NCBI GenBank assembly: GCA_937934275.1
Contig: CALHAM010000012.1
Coordinates: 110,391-174,390 of the forward strand
Length of the DNA stretch: 64,000 bases
Source of the DNA: an uncultured Saprospiraceae bacterium
GTDB taxonomy: Bacteria > Bacteroidota > Bacteroidia > Chitinophagales > Saprospiraceae
Reading direction: 5' to 3'
Shown here piece by piece: positions 51,356 to 61,113 of the stretch. Position numbers and translations under genes: made by a program. The notes under the pieces are model-generated. The model saw only the letters and a program-made list of their open reading frames with translations. It ran no database searches and was not told where the DNA came from. Position 1 is the stretch's first letter. Each line of letters opens with the position of its first letter.

Positions 51356-51452
51356 TATTTTTTAGTAGTTTGAGGCGAAACCACCTGATTCTCCCGAAGT
51401 TTGCCTGCAAAACCACCCACTGGGTTTCATTCACTAAACCGGTCAGAACAAT

Positions 51453-52655
51453 ATGAACATCAACTTCAAAGGTAAGCGCGCTTTAATCCGCGTGGACTTC
51501 AACGTGCCCTTAGACCAAGAATACCGCATTACCGACGACACCCGTATCCGCGAGGCGCTGCCTACCATCCGTTATATTCTGGACGCCGGCGGCTCAGTCA
51601 TTCTGATGTCTCATCTGGGTCGTCCGTTGCAAAAACTCAACGCAGACGGCAGTATCAACCGCGAAAAGTTCACCCTCAAGCATTTAGTAGCCTATTTGCG
51701 CCGCAAACTCAAGACGCGCGTTTACTTTGTTGACGACTGCGTAGGCAAGAAAGCGCGCGCTAAAGCTGCGGCTCTTCAGCCCGGACAGGTGCTGTTGTTA
51801 GAAAACACCCGCTTCCATCCGGAAGAGGAAAAAGGCGATCCAGAATTTGCTCGTCAGCTCGCTCAGCTGGGGGATGTATACGTCAACGATGCTTTTGGTA
51901 CGGCTCACCGCGCCCATGCGAGCACGGCTGTTGTGGCCCAATACTTTAGCCCGGAAAACAAGTGTTTCGGCTTTCTAATGCAACGCGAAATCGAAAACGC
52001 CGATCGCGTGCTCAAAGACCCAGCACATCCGGTTACTTGCATCGTCGGCGGCGCCAAGGTGAGCGATAAAATTGTGCTGCTGGAGCGCTTTTTACAGTTT
52101 GCCGACGCCATCGTCATCGGCGGTGCCATGGCCTACACTTTTTTTCTGGCGAAGAGAGGTGCAGTAGGTAAGTCGCTGGTGGAGCCAGACCGCGTCAAAT
52201 CGGCCAGAGAGTTTCTCAAAAAGGCTAAAGCGTCGGGGGTCAAGGTGATGCTGCCCAAGGACTCCGTATGCGGCGACCGCTTTGCCGCTGACGCAGCCAT
52301 ACAAGTACATCGCAGCGACCAAATACCCGACGGTTGGATGGGCTTAGACATTGGCCCATCGGCGAGCAAATCCTTTGCACGCGTCATTCGCCAAAGCAAG
52401 ACCATTGTGTGGAATGGGCCGATGGGCGTCTTCGAAATGGCGCCATTTGCTGAGGGTACTAAGGCCATCGCCCGGGCTGTGGCGCGCGCAACGGCTAAAG
52501 GCGCTTTCTCCATGGTAGGCGGAGGCGACTCTGTGGCAGCAGTCAACCAGCTGAAATTGGCTAAAAAGATTAGCTTTGTTTCCACGGGCGGTGGCGCCAT
52601 GTTGGAGTATTTGGAAGGGCGCGAACTGCCGGGTATTGCGGCTATTCGCAGCTAA
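51453..52655 (+). CDS. pgk: Phosphoglycerate kinase
   Basis: RALIRVDFNVPLD; ILMSHLGRP; NDAFGTAHRAHAST; GGGDSVAAVNQL. Confidence 0.96.
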   Translation: MNINFKGKRALIRVDFNVPLDQEYRITDDTRIREALPTIRYILDAGGSVILMSHLGRPLQKLNADGSINREKFTLKHLVAYLRRKLKTRVYFVDDCVGKKARAKAAALQPGQVLLLENTRFHPEEEKGDPEFARQLAQLGDVYVNDAFGTAHRAHASTAVVAQYFSPENKCFGFLMQREIENADRVLKDPAHPVTCIVGGAKVSDKIVLLERFLQFADAIVIGGAMAYTFFLAKRGAVGKSLVEPDRVKSAREFLKKAKASGVKVMLPKDSVCGDRFAADAAIQVHRSDQIPDGWMGLDIGPSASKSFARVIRQSKTIVWNGPMGVFEMAPFAEGTKAIARAVARATAKGAFSMVGGGDSVAAVNQLKLAKKISFVSTGGGAMLEYLEGRELPGIAAIRS

Positions 52656-53335
52656 CGCCGGCGGGCTAACAAATCTTCGAGCAACGGTGCTACTTGCGCC
52701 TCGTATTGTTTGCGGCTGATGGGCGCCTTTCCATACCAAACACTTTCATAAAGCCACACAGCGCGCTGAAAATTCGAAGCCTGAGGATGGTTGCGCATTT
52801 CACGCACGTACTGGCTATTGGTTTTCTCTTGCGACCAAGCGAGGGCGCCCGTTTTGGCTAGATGCCCAAGGGCCAATAAAAAATGTAGGCGAGTGGCCTG
52901 GCGATAGTCGCCACTTGCAACAGCCTGCTGCAACTGGGCGGGCAGTTCGCCGAAGTGCCAATACTGCCCTGAGGTTTGAGTATTTGCTGCCTGGGCTGGC
53001 GCCTCATCGTTTAAGGTGCGGTCTTTAATGCCCAGTACGAGTCCGTAGATCCAATAGCCCACACTGCTCAACAGCAGCACGATTAGGGCGACCTTAGCGC
53101 CGTCCCATAGCAAATCCGTGTCCCACAATTCAGGAGACCTCTCTTCCTGTGGGAGAGAAGGAGGCACCTCGTGCTGAGGAGGCTGCACGTCGGAGCTGTA
53201 GTCCAGACGCCTTAGCGCCTTATTCCAAATCTCAGGAGGGATAGGGCGCGCCGGCGGCTCATCTACCTGCCCCACAGCAGATGAGAACCAGCCGAGAAAG
53301 AACAACAGAATGCAGTTGCGAAACAGCATGCCCAC
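52652..53335 (-). CDS. DUF4129 domain membrane protein
   Basis: N-terminal signal, one TM, C-terminal YRQATRLHFLLALGHLAKTG...YVREMRNH. Confidence 0.72.
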   Translation of the reverse strand: MGMLFRNCILLFFLGWFSSAVGQVDEPPARPIPPEIWNKALRRLDYSSDVQPPQHEVPPSLPQEERSPELWDTDLLWDGAKVALIVLLLSSVGYWIYGLVLGIKDRTLNDEAPAQAANTQTSGQYWHFGELPAQLQQAVASGDYRQATRLHFLLALGHLAKTGALAWSQEKTNSQYVREMRNHPQASNFQRAVWLYESVWYGKAPISRKQYEAQVAPLLEDLLARRR

Positions 53336-53352
53336 TAAAGAAAAGACAAAAG

Positions 53353-53360
53353 CAAATATA
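53353..53360 (-). promoter_or_regulatory. Bacteroidota -7 element TATATTTG
   Basis: Exact TAnnTTTG, 18 nt before the 53335 start. Confidence 0.5.
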
Positions 53361-53441
53361 AGCCCGCTACGTATTAGGCTGTGTTTGTCGAGTGGAGTAC
53401 TTCGCTTCTCTATTTTTAAGGCTCATGGCCAGACGAAATCT

Positions 53442-53449
53442 TATGTTTG
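53442..53449 (+). promoter_or_regulatory. Bacteroidota -7 element TATGTTTG
   Basis: Exact TAnnTTTG, 43 nt before ATG 53493. Confidence 0.5.
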
Positions 53450-53492
53450 TAACAACGTTTTGCCCTTTCCTCTTTGAGTCTCTCCTTTGCCC

Positions 53493-55205
53493 ATGAGTTA
53501 CCTGCACCGACGCGATTTTCTGGCCCTGCTGGCCGCTCCGTACCTAAGCACAGCGGCCCAAGAGGCTTCCTCTGAAGCGGCGCTGTCGGCCACCCTCGAA
53601 GCGCATTTGGCTCGGCGATCGGCCGCTCCCCTCACGTCCGGCCTGACGCCTTACAGCGGCCCTTGGACGCGAGCCGAAGTTTTGCACTTGCTGCGCCGCA
53701 CCCTGTTTGGCCCCACAAAAGCCGACGTAGATTACTTTCTAAGCCAACCCATGGAACACGCCGTGTACGAAATCCTACACGCTCCTTACACACCACCCCC
53801 TGGGCCGGTCAATGACTACAACAACCCCAATTTCACCGATCCACAAGTCCCTTCAGGCCAGAGTTTCCTCAACGCTCCACTCAACCCTATGGCCGAACCC
53901 TACCGCATCGAAAGTGTGCGCGGTTGGTGGCTACGCCTATTACTCTCCAGTGGGCGCAGTATTCGCGAAAAAATGACTCTCTTCTGGCACAACCACATCC
54001 CGGTAGAGTTCTCCATCGTGCCGCTCGGCAGCGCCCTGTATCGCTACAACCAAACGCTGCGCGACCACGCGTTGGGCAATTTCCGCAGCCTCATCCGCGC
54101 CATCACGCTCGACCCTGCCATGCTTTTCTACCTCAACGGGTACCTCAACTCGCGCCAAGCCCCCGACGAAAACTACGCTCGCGAAATCCAGGAACTCTTT
54201 GTCATCGGCAAAGACTTGCCTCAACATTACACCGAAGACGACGTGAAAGCAGCCGCACGCCTCCTAACCGGCTGGCGCACCGACGGATTTACCACGACCT
54301 TCTCGCCCTTCCACCACGACGCAGGCGACAAACAATTCTCTGCCTTTTACAACAACCGCCTCATCAAAGGCCGCAGCGGCCCGAAAGCCGGCGCTCTAGA
54401 GCTCGACGATTTTTTGGATATGCTGCTGGATCACCCTGAAGCCGCCCGATTTATCTGCCGGAAAATTTACCGTTTTTTTGTCTATCACGATATCAGCCCT
54501 GAGGTAGAACAAAACGTCATTGAGCCACTAGCGCACATCTTTCGCTCCAACAACTACGAAATCCTACCGGTACTGGAAACGCTCTTCCAAAGCGAGCACT
54601 TCTTCGACCCGCTCAACCGCGGCGCCATCATTAAAAGTCCAGCGGACATGATCGTGGGCCTCTTCCGAGGCTTTAACCTGTCCATGCCGACAGGCGCTGA
54701 CCTTCTTGACCGGCTGGTAATTTCCTACCAAATTAATCTGGCTATGGCCGCTATGATGCAGCACCTCGGCGACCCGCCCAACGTCTCGGGCTGGCAGGCC
54801 TATTACCAAAAACCACTCTTTGACAAAGTCTGGATTACAACAGCAACCTTGCCGAAGCGCGCTGAAGCTACTGACGTTATGGTCTATACCGGCCTCTTCG
54901 GCACCAACAGCCGTATCGCCATTGATCCTCTGGCCTGGGCCAGTACTCTGAGCAATCCCTCCGAGGTCGATGCGCTCGTAGAGGAATCGCTGGACCTATT
55001 GCTCGGGCTGTCTGTGTCACAACCGGTGAAAGACTCGCTAAAGGCTATCCTGCTATCGAATTTACCCGATGAGTCCTACTGGACTTACGGCTGGCTGCTG
55101 TGGCAAAACAACCCAAACGACCCTACGCTTAGTGGTGCCTTGCGCATACGCCTGCAGGCCTATTTGCAGCGGGTATTGCAGATGGAAGAGTTTCACCTCA
55201 GCTAG
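53493..55205 (+). CDS. DUF1800 domain protein, twin-arginine-like N-terminus
   Basis: MSYLHRRDFLALLAAPYL; HLLRRTLFGPTKADVDYFL; MTLFWHNHIPVEFSI; YAREIQELFVIG; DPPNVSGWQAYYQ. Confidence 0.9.
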   Translation: MSYLHRRDFLALLAAPYLSTAAQEASSEAALSATLEAHLARRSAAPLTSGLTPYSGPWTRAEVLHLLRRTLFGPTKADVDYFLSQPMEHAVYEILHAPYTPPPGPVNDYNNPNFTDPQVPSGQSFLNAPLNPMAEPYRIESVRGWWLRLLLSSGRSIREKMTLFWHNHIPVEFSIVPLGSALYRYNQTLRDHALGNFRSLIRAITLDPAMLFYLNGYLNSRQAPDENYAREIQELFVIGKDLPQHYTEDDVKAAARLLTGWRTDGFTTTFSPFHHDAGDKQFSAFYNNRLIKGRSGPKAGALELDDFLDMLLDHPEAARFICRKIYRFFVYHDISPEVEQNVIEPLAHIFRSNNYEILPVLETLFQSEHFFDPLNRGAIIKSPADMIVGLFRGFNLSMPTGADLLDRLVISYQINLAMAAMMQHLGDPPNVSGWQAYYQKPLFDKVWITTATLPKRAEATDVMVYTGLFGTNSRIAIDPLAWASTLSNPSEVDALVEESLDLLLGLSVSQPVKDSLKAILLSNLPDESYWTYGWLLWQNNPNDPTLSGALRIRLQAYLQRVLQMEEFHLS

Positions 55206-55301
55206 TTGCCGCAATGCCTTGAACGGCTAAGCCCGTCTTGGCGGTCCTCTGTTCACTACAACTCAAAAAAACACAGGCCAAACTCATTTGGCGGCTACAT
55301 C

Positions 55302-56882
55302 ATGAAACGGCGTTCTTTTCTCAAAAACATAACGGCGGGAGTAGCCCTGCCTTCGCTCTTAAACGGCTTCGGCATTCGGCTGCATGCGGCGCCATTAGCG
55401 CGTTTGTTGGCTCCGCTAAATGCGGACAACGACCGCGCGCTCGTACTCATTCGTCTCGATGGTGGCAACGACGGCTTAGCTACTGTTTCTCCACTCGACC
55501 AGTACGACCGCCTCAAGAAAGCGCGGCCCAACATCGCTGTGCCCGAAAACCGCTTGCTACCCCTGAGCGGGCCAACTACCTTGGCCATGCATCCGGCTTT
55601 TGCCGGCATGCGCAATTTGTACGAGGAAGGGCAGGTACATATCGTACAGAATGTGGGCTATCCTAATCCAAACCTCAGCCACTTTCGCGCCACAGACATT
55701 TGGATGTCAGCCTCCAATGCCGACGAGTTTGTCGCAAGCGGCTGGGCCGGGCGCTATTTGGCCTACGAGTATCCTAACTTTCCCATCGGATACCCCAACA
55801 CTGTCATGCCACATCCGCTGGCCGTAGAAATCGGGTACTCCGCCTCGCTGACGGTCATGGGCCCTCAAACGAGCATGGGGTTTGTCATTCCCAACACAGA
55901 GGCCTACTACCAGCTCCTCGCCGGTGAGCAAACGCCCGCACCCAACACACCTGCAGGGGAGCAGTTGTCCTATGTGCGCCTCATCGCCCAGCAGTCGCGC
56001 GCATATGCACAGGCCATCCTCGACGCTTCAAAAAAAGCGAACAACATCGCGGCATACCCAGATACCCCCTTGGCGGCTAAACTCAAGATCATCGCTCGCC
56101 TCATTGCCGGCGGCCTTAAAAGCCGCCTCTACTTGGTGAGCATCGGTGGCTTTGACACTCACGCTCAACAAGTCGACACCAGCGACCCCACTAAAGGCCT
56201 CCATGCTGAGTTGCTGCGCCAATTGGGCGATGCCGTTCAGGCCTTCTGCCAAGATGTAGAAGCCCTCGGCGTAGCCGACCGCGTGGTCGGCATGACCTTT
56301 TCTGAGTTTGGCCGCCGCATCGTCAGCAACTTCAGCAACGGCACCGACCACGGCGAGGCCGCACCTGTTTTTCTCTTCGGCGCCCCCGTAGCCGGCGGTG
56401 TCACGGGCAGCAACCCCCAATTGCCGCTCAACCCAACCGTGAACGACAACCTGAAAATGGAAGTGGACTTTCGCTCTGTGTACGCCACACTGCTGCGCGA
56501 CTGGTTTTGCGTGCCCGAAGCCGATGTTCCGGCCGTCTTGATCCATCCACATCCGTTCTTGCCGAACCTATTGCAGCCAAGCGCAGCTTGCGCCACCTCT
56601 TCAGTACACGAAGACCACTGGGAGGCAGGGCGCTCGCTGCTCGACTGCTGGCCCAACCCCTTCCACAACACCCTTTATCTCCGATACGAAAGCACCGGCG
56701 CACCCACTCTCGTCCAAATCCTCAACACTTCAGGCCAAATGGTTGCCATCCCTGTCAGCAGCTGGCTGCCGCAGGGCCAATATCAAACAGCTTGGGACGC
56801 CAGCACCCTGCCGCCGGGCACCTATTTCTGCCGCCTCATTAGTGGGTCAAATCAGCAAACGCGCACAATAGTGAAAGCATGA
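55302..56882 (+). CDS. DUF1501 domain protein, twin-arginine-like N-terminus and T9SS-like C-terminus
   Basis: MKRRSFLKNITAGVALPSLL; ALVLIRLDGGNDGLATV; MTFSEFGRRIVSNFSNGTDHGEA; C-terminal WPNPFHNTLYLRYES...LPPGTYFCRLISGSNQQTRTIVKA. Confidence 0.92.
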   Translation: MKRRSFLKNITAGVALPSLLNGFGIRLHAAPLARLLAPLNADNDRALVLIRLDGGNDGLATVSPLDQYDRLKKARPNIAVPENRLLPLSGPTTLAMHPAFAGMRNLYEEGQVHIVQNVGYPNPNLSHFRATDIWMSASNADEFVASGWAGRYLAYEYPNFPIGYPNTVMPHPLAVEIGYSASLTVMGPQTSMGFVIPNTEAYYQLLAGEQTPAPNTPAGEQLSYVRLIAQQSRAYAQAILDASKKANNIAAYPDTPLAAKLKIIARLIAGGLKSRLYLVSIGGFDTHAQQVDTSDPTKGLHAELLRQLGDAVQAFCQDVEALGVADRVVGMTFSEFGRRIVSNFSNGTDHGEAAPVFLFGAPVAGGVTGSNPQLPLNPTVNDNLKMEVDFRSVYATLLRDWFCVPEADVPAVLIHPHPFLPNLLQPSAACATSSVHEDHWEAGRSLLDCWPNPFHNTLYLRYESTGAPTLVQILNTSGQMVAIPVSSWLPQGQYQTAWDASTLPPGTYFCRLISGSNQQTRTIVKA

Positions 56883-57002
56883 GGAAAGCGCGCCTCATCC
56901 TATGCCGATGGCTTGCCACCATCTCGCCGTCGCTTTACAGGGGCAATTGTTCGCAAAAGACCAAGTCGTATCAGCACGAGCAGAACACCTTACACTACAC
57001 TT

Positions 57003-57584
57003 CTAATGCCAATCCCAGGCAATGATATGCCAACGTTCCCCCAGGGTGAGGTCATCGTAAATGTGAAAGGTTTCAAAGCCCACTCGCCGGTGAGCGCGCA
57101 AAGAACGAGCGTTGCGCTCTGCCACCTCAGTAATCACAAAGTCAAAATGCGGGCGGCAAACGTCGGCTAAATGCCGGTAGAGGCCGTCGAAAACACCTTT
57201 CCCTCGATACGGCTCAGCCACGCAGACTTGCCCCATGACAAACCAACCTCCAGCACTTAAGGAGCGCCCACGCCAACTCAGGTGTTCTAACCGCTCAAAC
57301 AGCGGGGCCAGCACAGGCACCTCGGGTGCAAATGCAGGCAGCATGACCAGGCAATAGCCAGCCAGTACATCGCCCTCTTTGGCAATAACGGAGGGAAATG
57401 CCGCATTCATCCGACGTAGCACCTCTGGATCGTGCCTGACCGTAACAAAGCCCTGACGGCTGGCTTGCTCTGGGCCAATGGCTGACAACAGATTGCGGGA
57501 TTGAAGCGCCAGAATTTGCGCGATTTCTTCCTCGCGCTGTACTGTGGTGTAACAGATGGCCATCCACCATTTATTTTTAGTCAA
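57003..57584 (-). CDS. GNAT family N-acetyltransferase
   Basis: GQVCVAEPYRGKGVFDGLYRHLADVCRPHFDFVITEVAERNARSLRAHRRVGFETF. Confidence 0.85.
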   Translation of the reverse strand: MTKNKWWMAICYTTVQREEEIAQILALQSRNLLSAIGPEQASRQGFVTVRHDPEVLRRMNAAFPSVIAKEGDVLAGYCLVMLPAFAPEVPVLAPLFERLEHLSWRGRSLSAGGWFVMGQVCVAEPYRGKGVFDGLYRHLADVCRPHFDFVITEVAERNARSLRAHRRVGFETFHIYDDLTLGERWHIIAWDWH

Positions 57585-57594
57585 ATATACGCTG

Positions 57595-57602
57595 TACCTT
57601 CG
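57595..57602 (+). promoter_or_regulatory. -7-like element TACCTTCG
   Basis: GTACCTTCGGC, 42 nt before ATG 57637. Confidence 0.4.
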
Positions 57603-57636
57603 GCACCTAACTTACTTAGCCACCTCATCATTCGCT

Positions 57637-58728
57637 ATGCCGCCGCTCTTGACACCCTTGCCGCCAGATTACGACGCCGAAGTAGCCCGCATGGCTGCTT
57701 TCTTCAACGAGACGTTGGGCTTTTGCCCCAACAGCGTTCTGACCCTGCAGCGCCGCCCCGCTATAGCCAAAGCCTTTATTGCCCTCAATCAAGCCGTCAT
57801 GACCAACGAGGGGCGCGTCTCCAGTGCCTTCAAACGACTCATTGGTTATGTCGCCAGTCATGCGGCCGGTTGCCAATATTGCCAAGCCCACACCATACGC
57901 GCCGCTGAGCGCTACGGAGCCGATGCCGAACAGCTGAGGCACGTGTGGGAATACAGCAACCATCCGGCCTTCGACGATGCCGAACGCGCTGCTTTAGACT
58001 TTGCAATCGCCGCCGCCGCTGTGCCCAACGCCGTTACCGAAGCCATCGAGCAGAATCTGCGCCGTCACTGGGATGAAGGGGAAATCGTAGAAATTCTAGC
58101 TGTCGTGGCTCTTTTTGGCTTCCTCAACCGCTGGAACGATAGTATGGGCACCCCGCTGGAGGCGCCAGCCTTCGATACGGCTAACAAATACCTAGCCGCC
58201 AGCGGCTGGACGGGAGGCAAACACGTGCCAACAACCCATGCATCAGGGCAGAATCCACCATCCGCCCCGGCCGCATCTCGCCCTCGGCGCGACTTGGCCT
58301 TTGTAACCCTACAAATCCTTCTCATGGGCGCTTATTTGGCTAATCCGGAAGCACTCCGAGTGGCACTGCCTGAAGCAGTCCGATACGCAGGGCTGGTGTT
58401 CACTATTGGAGGCATAGGCGTATTGGCCTGGGCATTTGTAAATTTAGGGCGCAACCTGACTCCCTTCCCCACCCCCAAAGCATCGGGACAATTGGTAACG
58501 GAAGGCATCTACCGCTGGGCACGGCACCCGATCTACGCCAGCGTGCTCATAATAGCGTTGGGCTGGGCAGCCTTCTCTCAAAGCGGCTGGCGGCTGGGCC
58601 TTTTTGTCGCCCTTTGGGCGCTCTTCTGGGCAAAATCGCACTACGAGGAACAGCTGCTGACCCAAAAATACCCGCAGTATGAGGCCTACAAGGAGCGCGT
58701 CGGGCAGTTCGGCCCAAAGCTGTCGTGA
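57637..58728 (+). CDS. AhpD/carboxymuconolactone-decarboxylase-like domain fused to isoprenylcysteine-methyltransferase-like membrane domain
   Basis: GCQYCQAHTIRAAERYGADAEQL (CxxC-x2-H AhpD motif) then NLTPFPTPKASGQLVTEGIYRWARHPIYASV...YEEQLLTQKYPQYEAYKERVGQFGP (ICMT/PEMT-like). Confidence 0.88.
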   Translation: MPPLLTPLPPDYDAEVARMAAFFNETLGFCPNSVLTLQRRPAIAKAFIALNQAVMTNEGRVSSAFKRLIGYVASHAAGCQYCQAHTIRAAERYGADAEQLRHVWEYSNHPAFDDAERAALDFAIAAAAVPNAVTEAIEQNLRRHWDEGEIVEILAVVALFGFLNRWNDSMGTPLEAPAFDTANKYLAASGWTGGKHVPTTHASGQNPPSAPAASRPRRDLAFVTLQILLMGAYLANPEALRVALPEAVRYAGLVFTIGGIGVLAWAFVNLGRNLTPFPTPKASGQLVTEGIYRWARHPIYASVLIIALGWAAFSQSGWRLGLFVALWALFWAKSHYEEQLLTQKYPQYEAYKERVGQFGPKLS

Positions 58729-58857
58729 TACCTGGCCGCTAAAGCTTAAAAAATACCAAAAAAAAGCCGGATAAAAAGTATTCTCAAAGGCCATCAATGC
58801 GTTATCATTGAGGAAAAAGACGAATTTTGTTTCATTACCCTTCCTCTTCACCGCGTT

Positions 58858-59382
58858 ATGAAACTCTGGCCTTTTTTACTCGCCTCCACTTGTGCGCTGA
58901 CTTGGCAGCCTAGTAATGGCCCCACCCACTACCAGCCTTCGCCCGCCGTTATCGACACGCTCGCTGTGCGCGGTGTTTTGCGCGCCGTCAATGCGCTGCG
59001 CGCCAAAGGCTGCCATTGCCCAGGTGGCCAATGGTTCGACTCGGCCCCTCCTTTGCGCATTGACGAGCGACTCAACATAGCTGCTCAAGAGCACGCCGAG
59101 GACATGCAGCGGCGGCGCTACTTCAGCCACACTAGCCCTGAAGGCGCCGACGTAGGGGAGCGAGCGAACAAGGCCGGCTACTCCTGGAAGGGCATCGGGG
59201 AAAATATTGCTTGGGGCCAACCTACGCCCGAAAGCGCTGTAGAAAGCTGGCGCAACAGCTATGGACATTGCGCCAATATGATGAACCCAGACTACATACA
59301 CATTGGCGTTGGAAGGGCAGGTGTTCATTGGGTACAAGTGCTTGCCCTACCTCGCTCTTCGCCCTTCCCTAAGCGCCATTAA
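58858..59382 (+). CDS. CAP (SCP/PR1) domain secreted protein
   Basis: AVNALRAKGCHCPGGQWFDSAPPLRIDERLNIAAQEHAEDMQRRRYFSHTSPEG; GENIAWGQPTPESAVESWRNSYGHCANMMNPDYIHIGVG. Confidence 0.92.
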   Translation: MKLWPFLLASTCALTWQPSNGPTHYQPSPAVIDTLAVRGVLRAVNALRAKGCHCPGGQWFDSAPPLRIDERLNIAAQEHAEDMQRRRYFSHTSPEGADVGERANKAGYSWKGIGENIAWGQPTPESAVESWRNSYGHCANMMNPDYIHIGVGRAGVHWVQVLALPRSSPFPKRH

Positions 59383-59816
59383 AAGGGTAGATCGTCGCCT
59401 CCTTGCCCACCCTCCGCCGCCGGCGGTGGCGTAGCGGATGCCTGAAAAGGCGGCATGGCCTCGGCTGGAGGGAAGCGCGCCTCGCCGCTCTCGCGCTTTT
59501 CCAAGATGCGAATGCTGTTCGCCACGATATCCGTCACATAGCGCTCTTGCCCGTCCTGAGCCGTGTATTTTCGATAGGATATTTTTCCCTCCACATATAC
59601 CAGCATTCCTTTCTTCAAGGAGCGCTCGACGCGCTCTGCTAAATTGCGCCATGCGACCACGTTGTGCCACTCTGTTTGGGTCTGCCAGTTGCCTTCTTTA
59701 TCCTGATAATTCTCGTTCGTGGCCAATGAAAAACGAGCAACAACTGCTCCTCCTTCTAAATGGCGCACTTCGGGGTCGGCGCCCAAATTGCCGATAAGGG
59801 TTACCTTGTTGATCAT
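59379..59816 (-). CDS. ssb: Single-stranded DNA-binding protein
   Basis: MINKVTLIGNLGADPEVRHLEGGAVVARFSLATNENY; acidic tail GGDDLPF. Confidence 0.96.
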   Translation of the reverse strand: MINKVTLIGNLGADPEVRHLEGGAVVARFSLATNENYQDKEGNWQTQTEWHNVVAWRNLAERVERSLKKGMLVYVEGKISYRKYTAQDGQERYVTDIVANSIRILEKRESGEARFPPAEAMPPFQASATPPPAAEGGQGGDDLPF

Positions 59817-59850
59817 GGTTGGAGCCTTTTAAAGGATGAATAATGCCATT

Positions 59851-60969
59851 TTAGCGGCAAGATAAGGCTTTTTCTCTCCAAAATTGGGCAATAATTTTTG
59901 GCATAGCGATTCTTTTTTCTACTTCCTCTACGGGAATCCATTGGGCTGTAACAGCCCTTTGATCGAGCGGCTGACTCGGCGCGAGTAGCTCCTCATCAAC
60001 AGACATTTGAAACACATAAAACAGCGCATGCACCACGCGATGTGAAAGAGTTTGCCGATAGGGGCCTAAAACCCCATGAAAAGACAGAGAGGATGCCTCA
60101 GCAAAAAAACGGGCCGCTACTTGAGGAGCCAATGGAGCAGGCTCTTCGGGTAGCCCCTCTGTTTCCCACAGTGCAAACTCGTACAGGTTGGCCCAGATAT
60201 CTCCCATGGGGCGCTGTTGCATCCATACCGACCGTCCTTTTTGAAAGACGGCATACAAAAAGAAACGCTGCTGGCGCGGTGTTGGCGGATTTTTTCGAGG
60301 CAACTGCTCGACGCGCCTTTGCTGAAAAGCGACACAACGGACGGCCAGCGGGCACTGCTCGCACAAAGGCTGGCGCGGCCGGCACTGGCTTGCTCCAAAA
60401 TCCATAATGGCCTGATTGTAAGCACCCGGACGCATAGGGTCGAGCAACTGCTGCGCCAGTGCGGAAAATCGCTTTCGCGCTTCTGGCGTGTTTACAGGTG
60501 TTTCGATGCCGAAGAAACGCCCCAGTACGCGATAAACATTGCCATCGAGCACGGCGTGTGGCAAATTGAAAGCAAAAGAGGCTATGGCCGCCGCTGTGTA
60601 ATCCCCTACCCCTTTCAAGGCTCGAAGCCCTTCAAAGGTGTCGGGAAAAACGCCGCCGCGCTCGAAAGCAATGTATTGGGCCGCCGCATGCAAGTTTCTG
60701 GCGCGGCTGTAATAGCCCAAACCCTGCCAATGCTTCAAAACGTCGTCTAAAGGCGCTTGCGCTAGGTGCTCCACTGTAGGATATGCCGCCAACAGCCGTT
60801 CGTAATAAGGCAACCCTTGCTCTACGCGAGTCTGCTGTAGGATAATCTCCGAAAGCCATACCTTGTAAGGGTCGCGCTCGCCTTTCCAGGGCAGCGGGCG
60901 CTGATGCTCTACATGCCAGGCCAACAAGCGCTCTCTGAAAAAATGCGCTTCTTCGCTATTTATGACCAT
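59851..60969 (-). CDS. mutY: A/G-specific adenine glycosylase
   Basis: WLSEIILQQTRVEQGLPYYERLL; LKGVGDYTAAAIASFAF; C-rich CRPRQPLCEQCPLAVRC cluster. Confidence 0.95.
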   Translation of the reverse strand: MVINSEEAHFFRERLLAWHVEHQRPLPWKGERDPYKVWLSEIILQQTRVEQGLPYYERLLAAYPTVEHLAQAPLDDVLKHWQGLGYYSRARNLHAAAQYIAFERGGVFPDTFEGLRALKGVGDYTAAAIASFAFNLPHAVLDGNVYRVLGRFFGIETPVNTPEARKRFSALAQQLLDPMRPGAYNQAIMDFGASQCRPRQPLCEQCPLAVRCVAFQQRRVEQLPRKNPPTPRQQRFFLYAVFQKGRSVWMQQRPMGDIWANLYEFALWETEGLPEEPAPLAPQVAARFFAEASSLSFHGVLGPYRQTLSHRVVHALFYVFQMSVDEELLAPSQPLDQRAVTAQWIPVEEVEKRIAMPKIIAQFWREKALSCR

Positions 60970-61113
60970 TACTTTTAAAAGAAATACCGTATAATAAATA
61001 CCTCTAGTTTTCGAGGCACGGTTAAAAATTTAATTTCTCCAAACGCAGTTACCCCAAAGTTGGCATGAATTTTTAATCTTCAACAAATAGGTTTCTAACC
61101 AGCTTTACCGATT

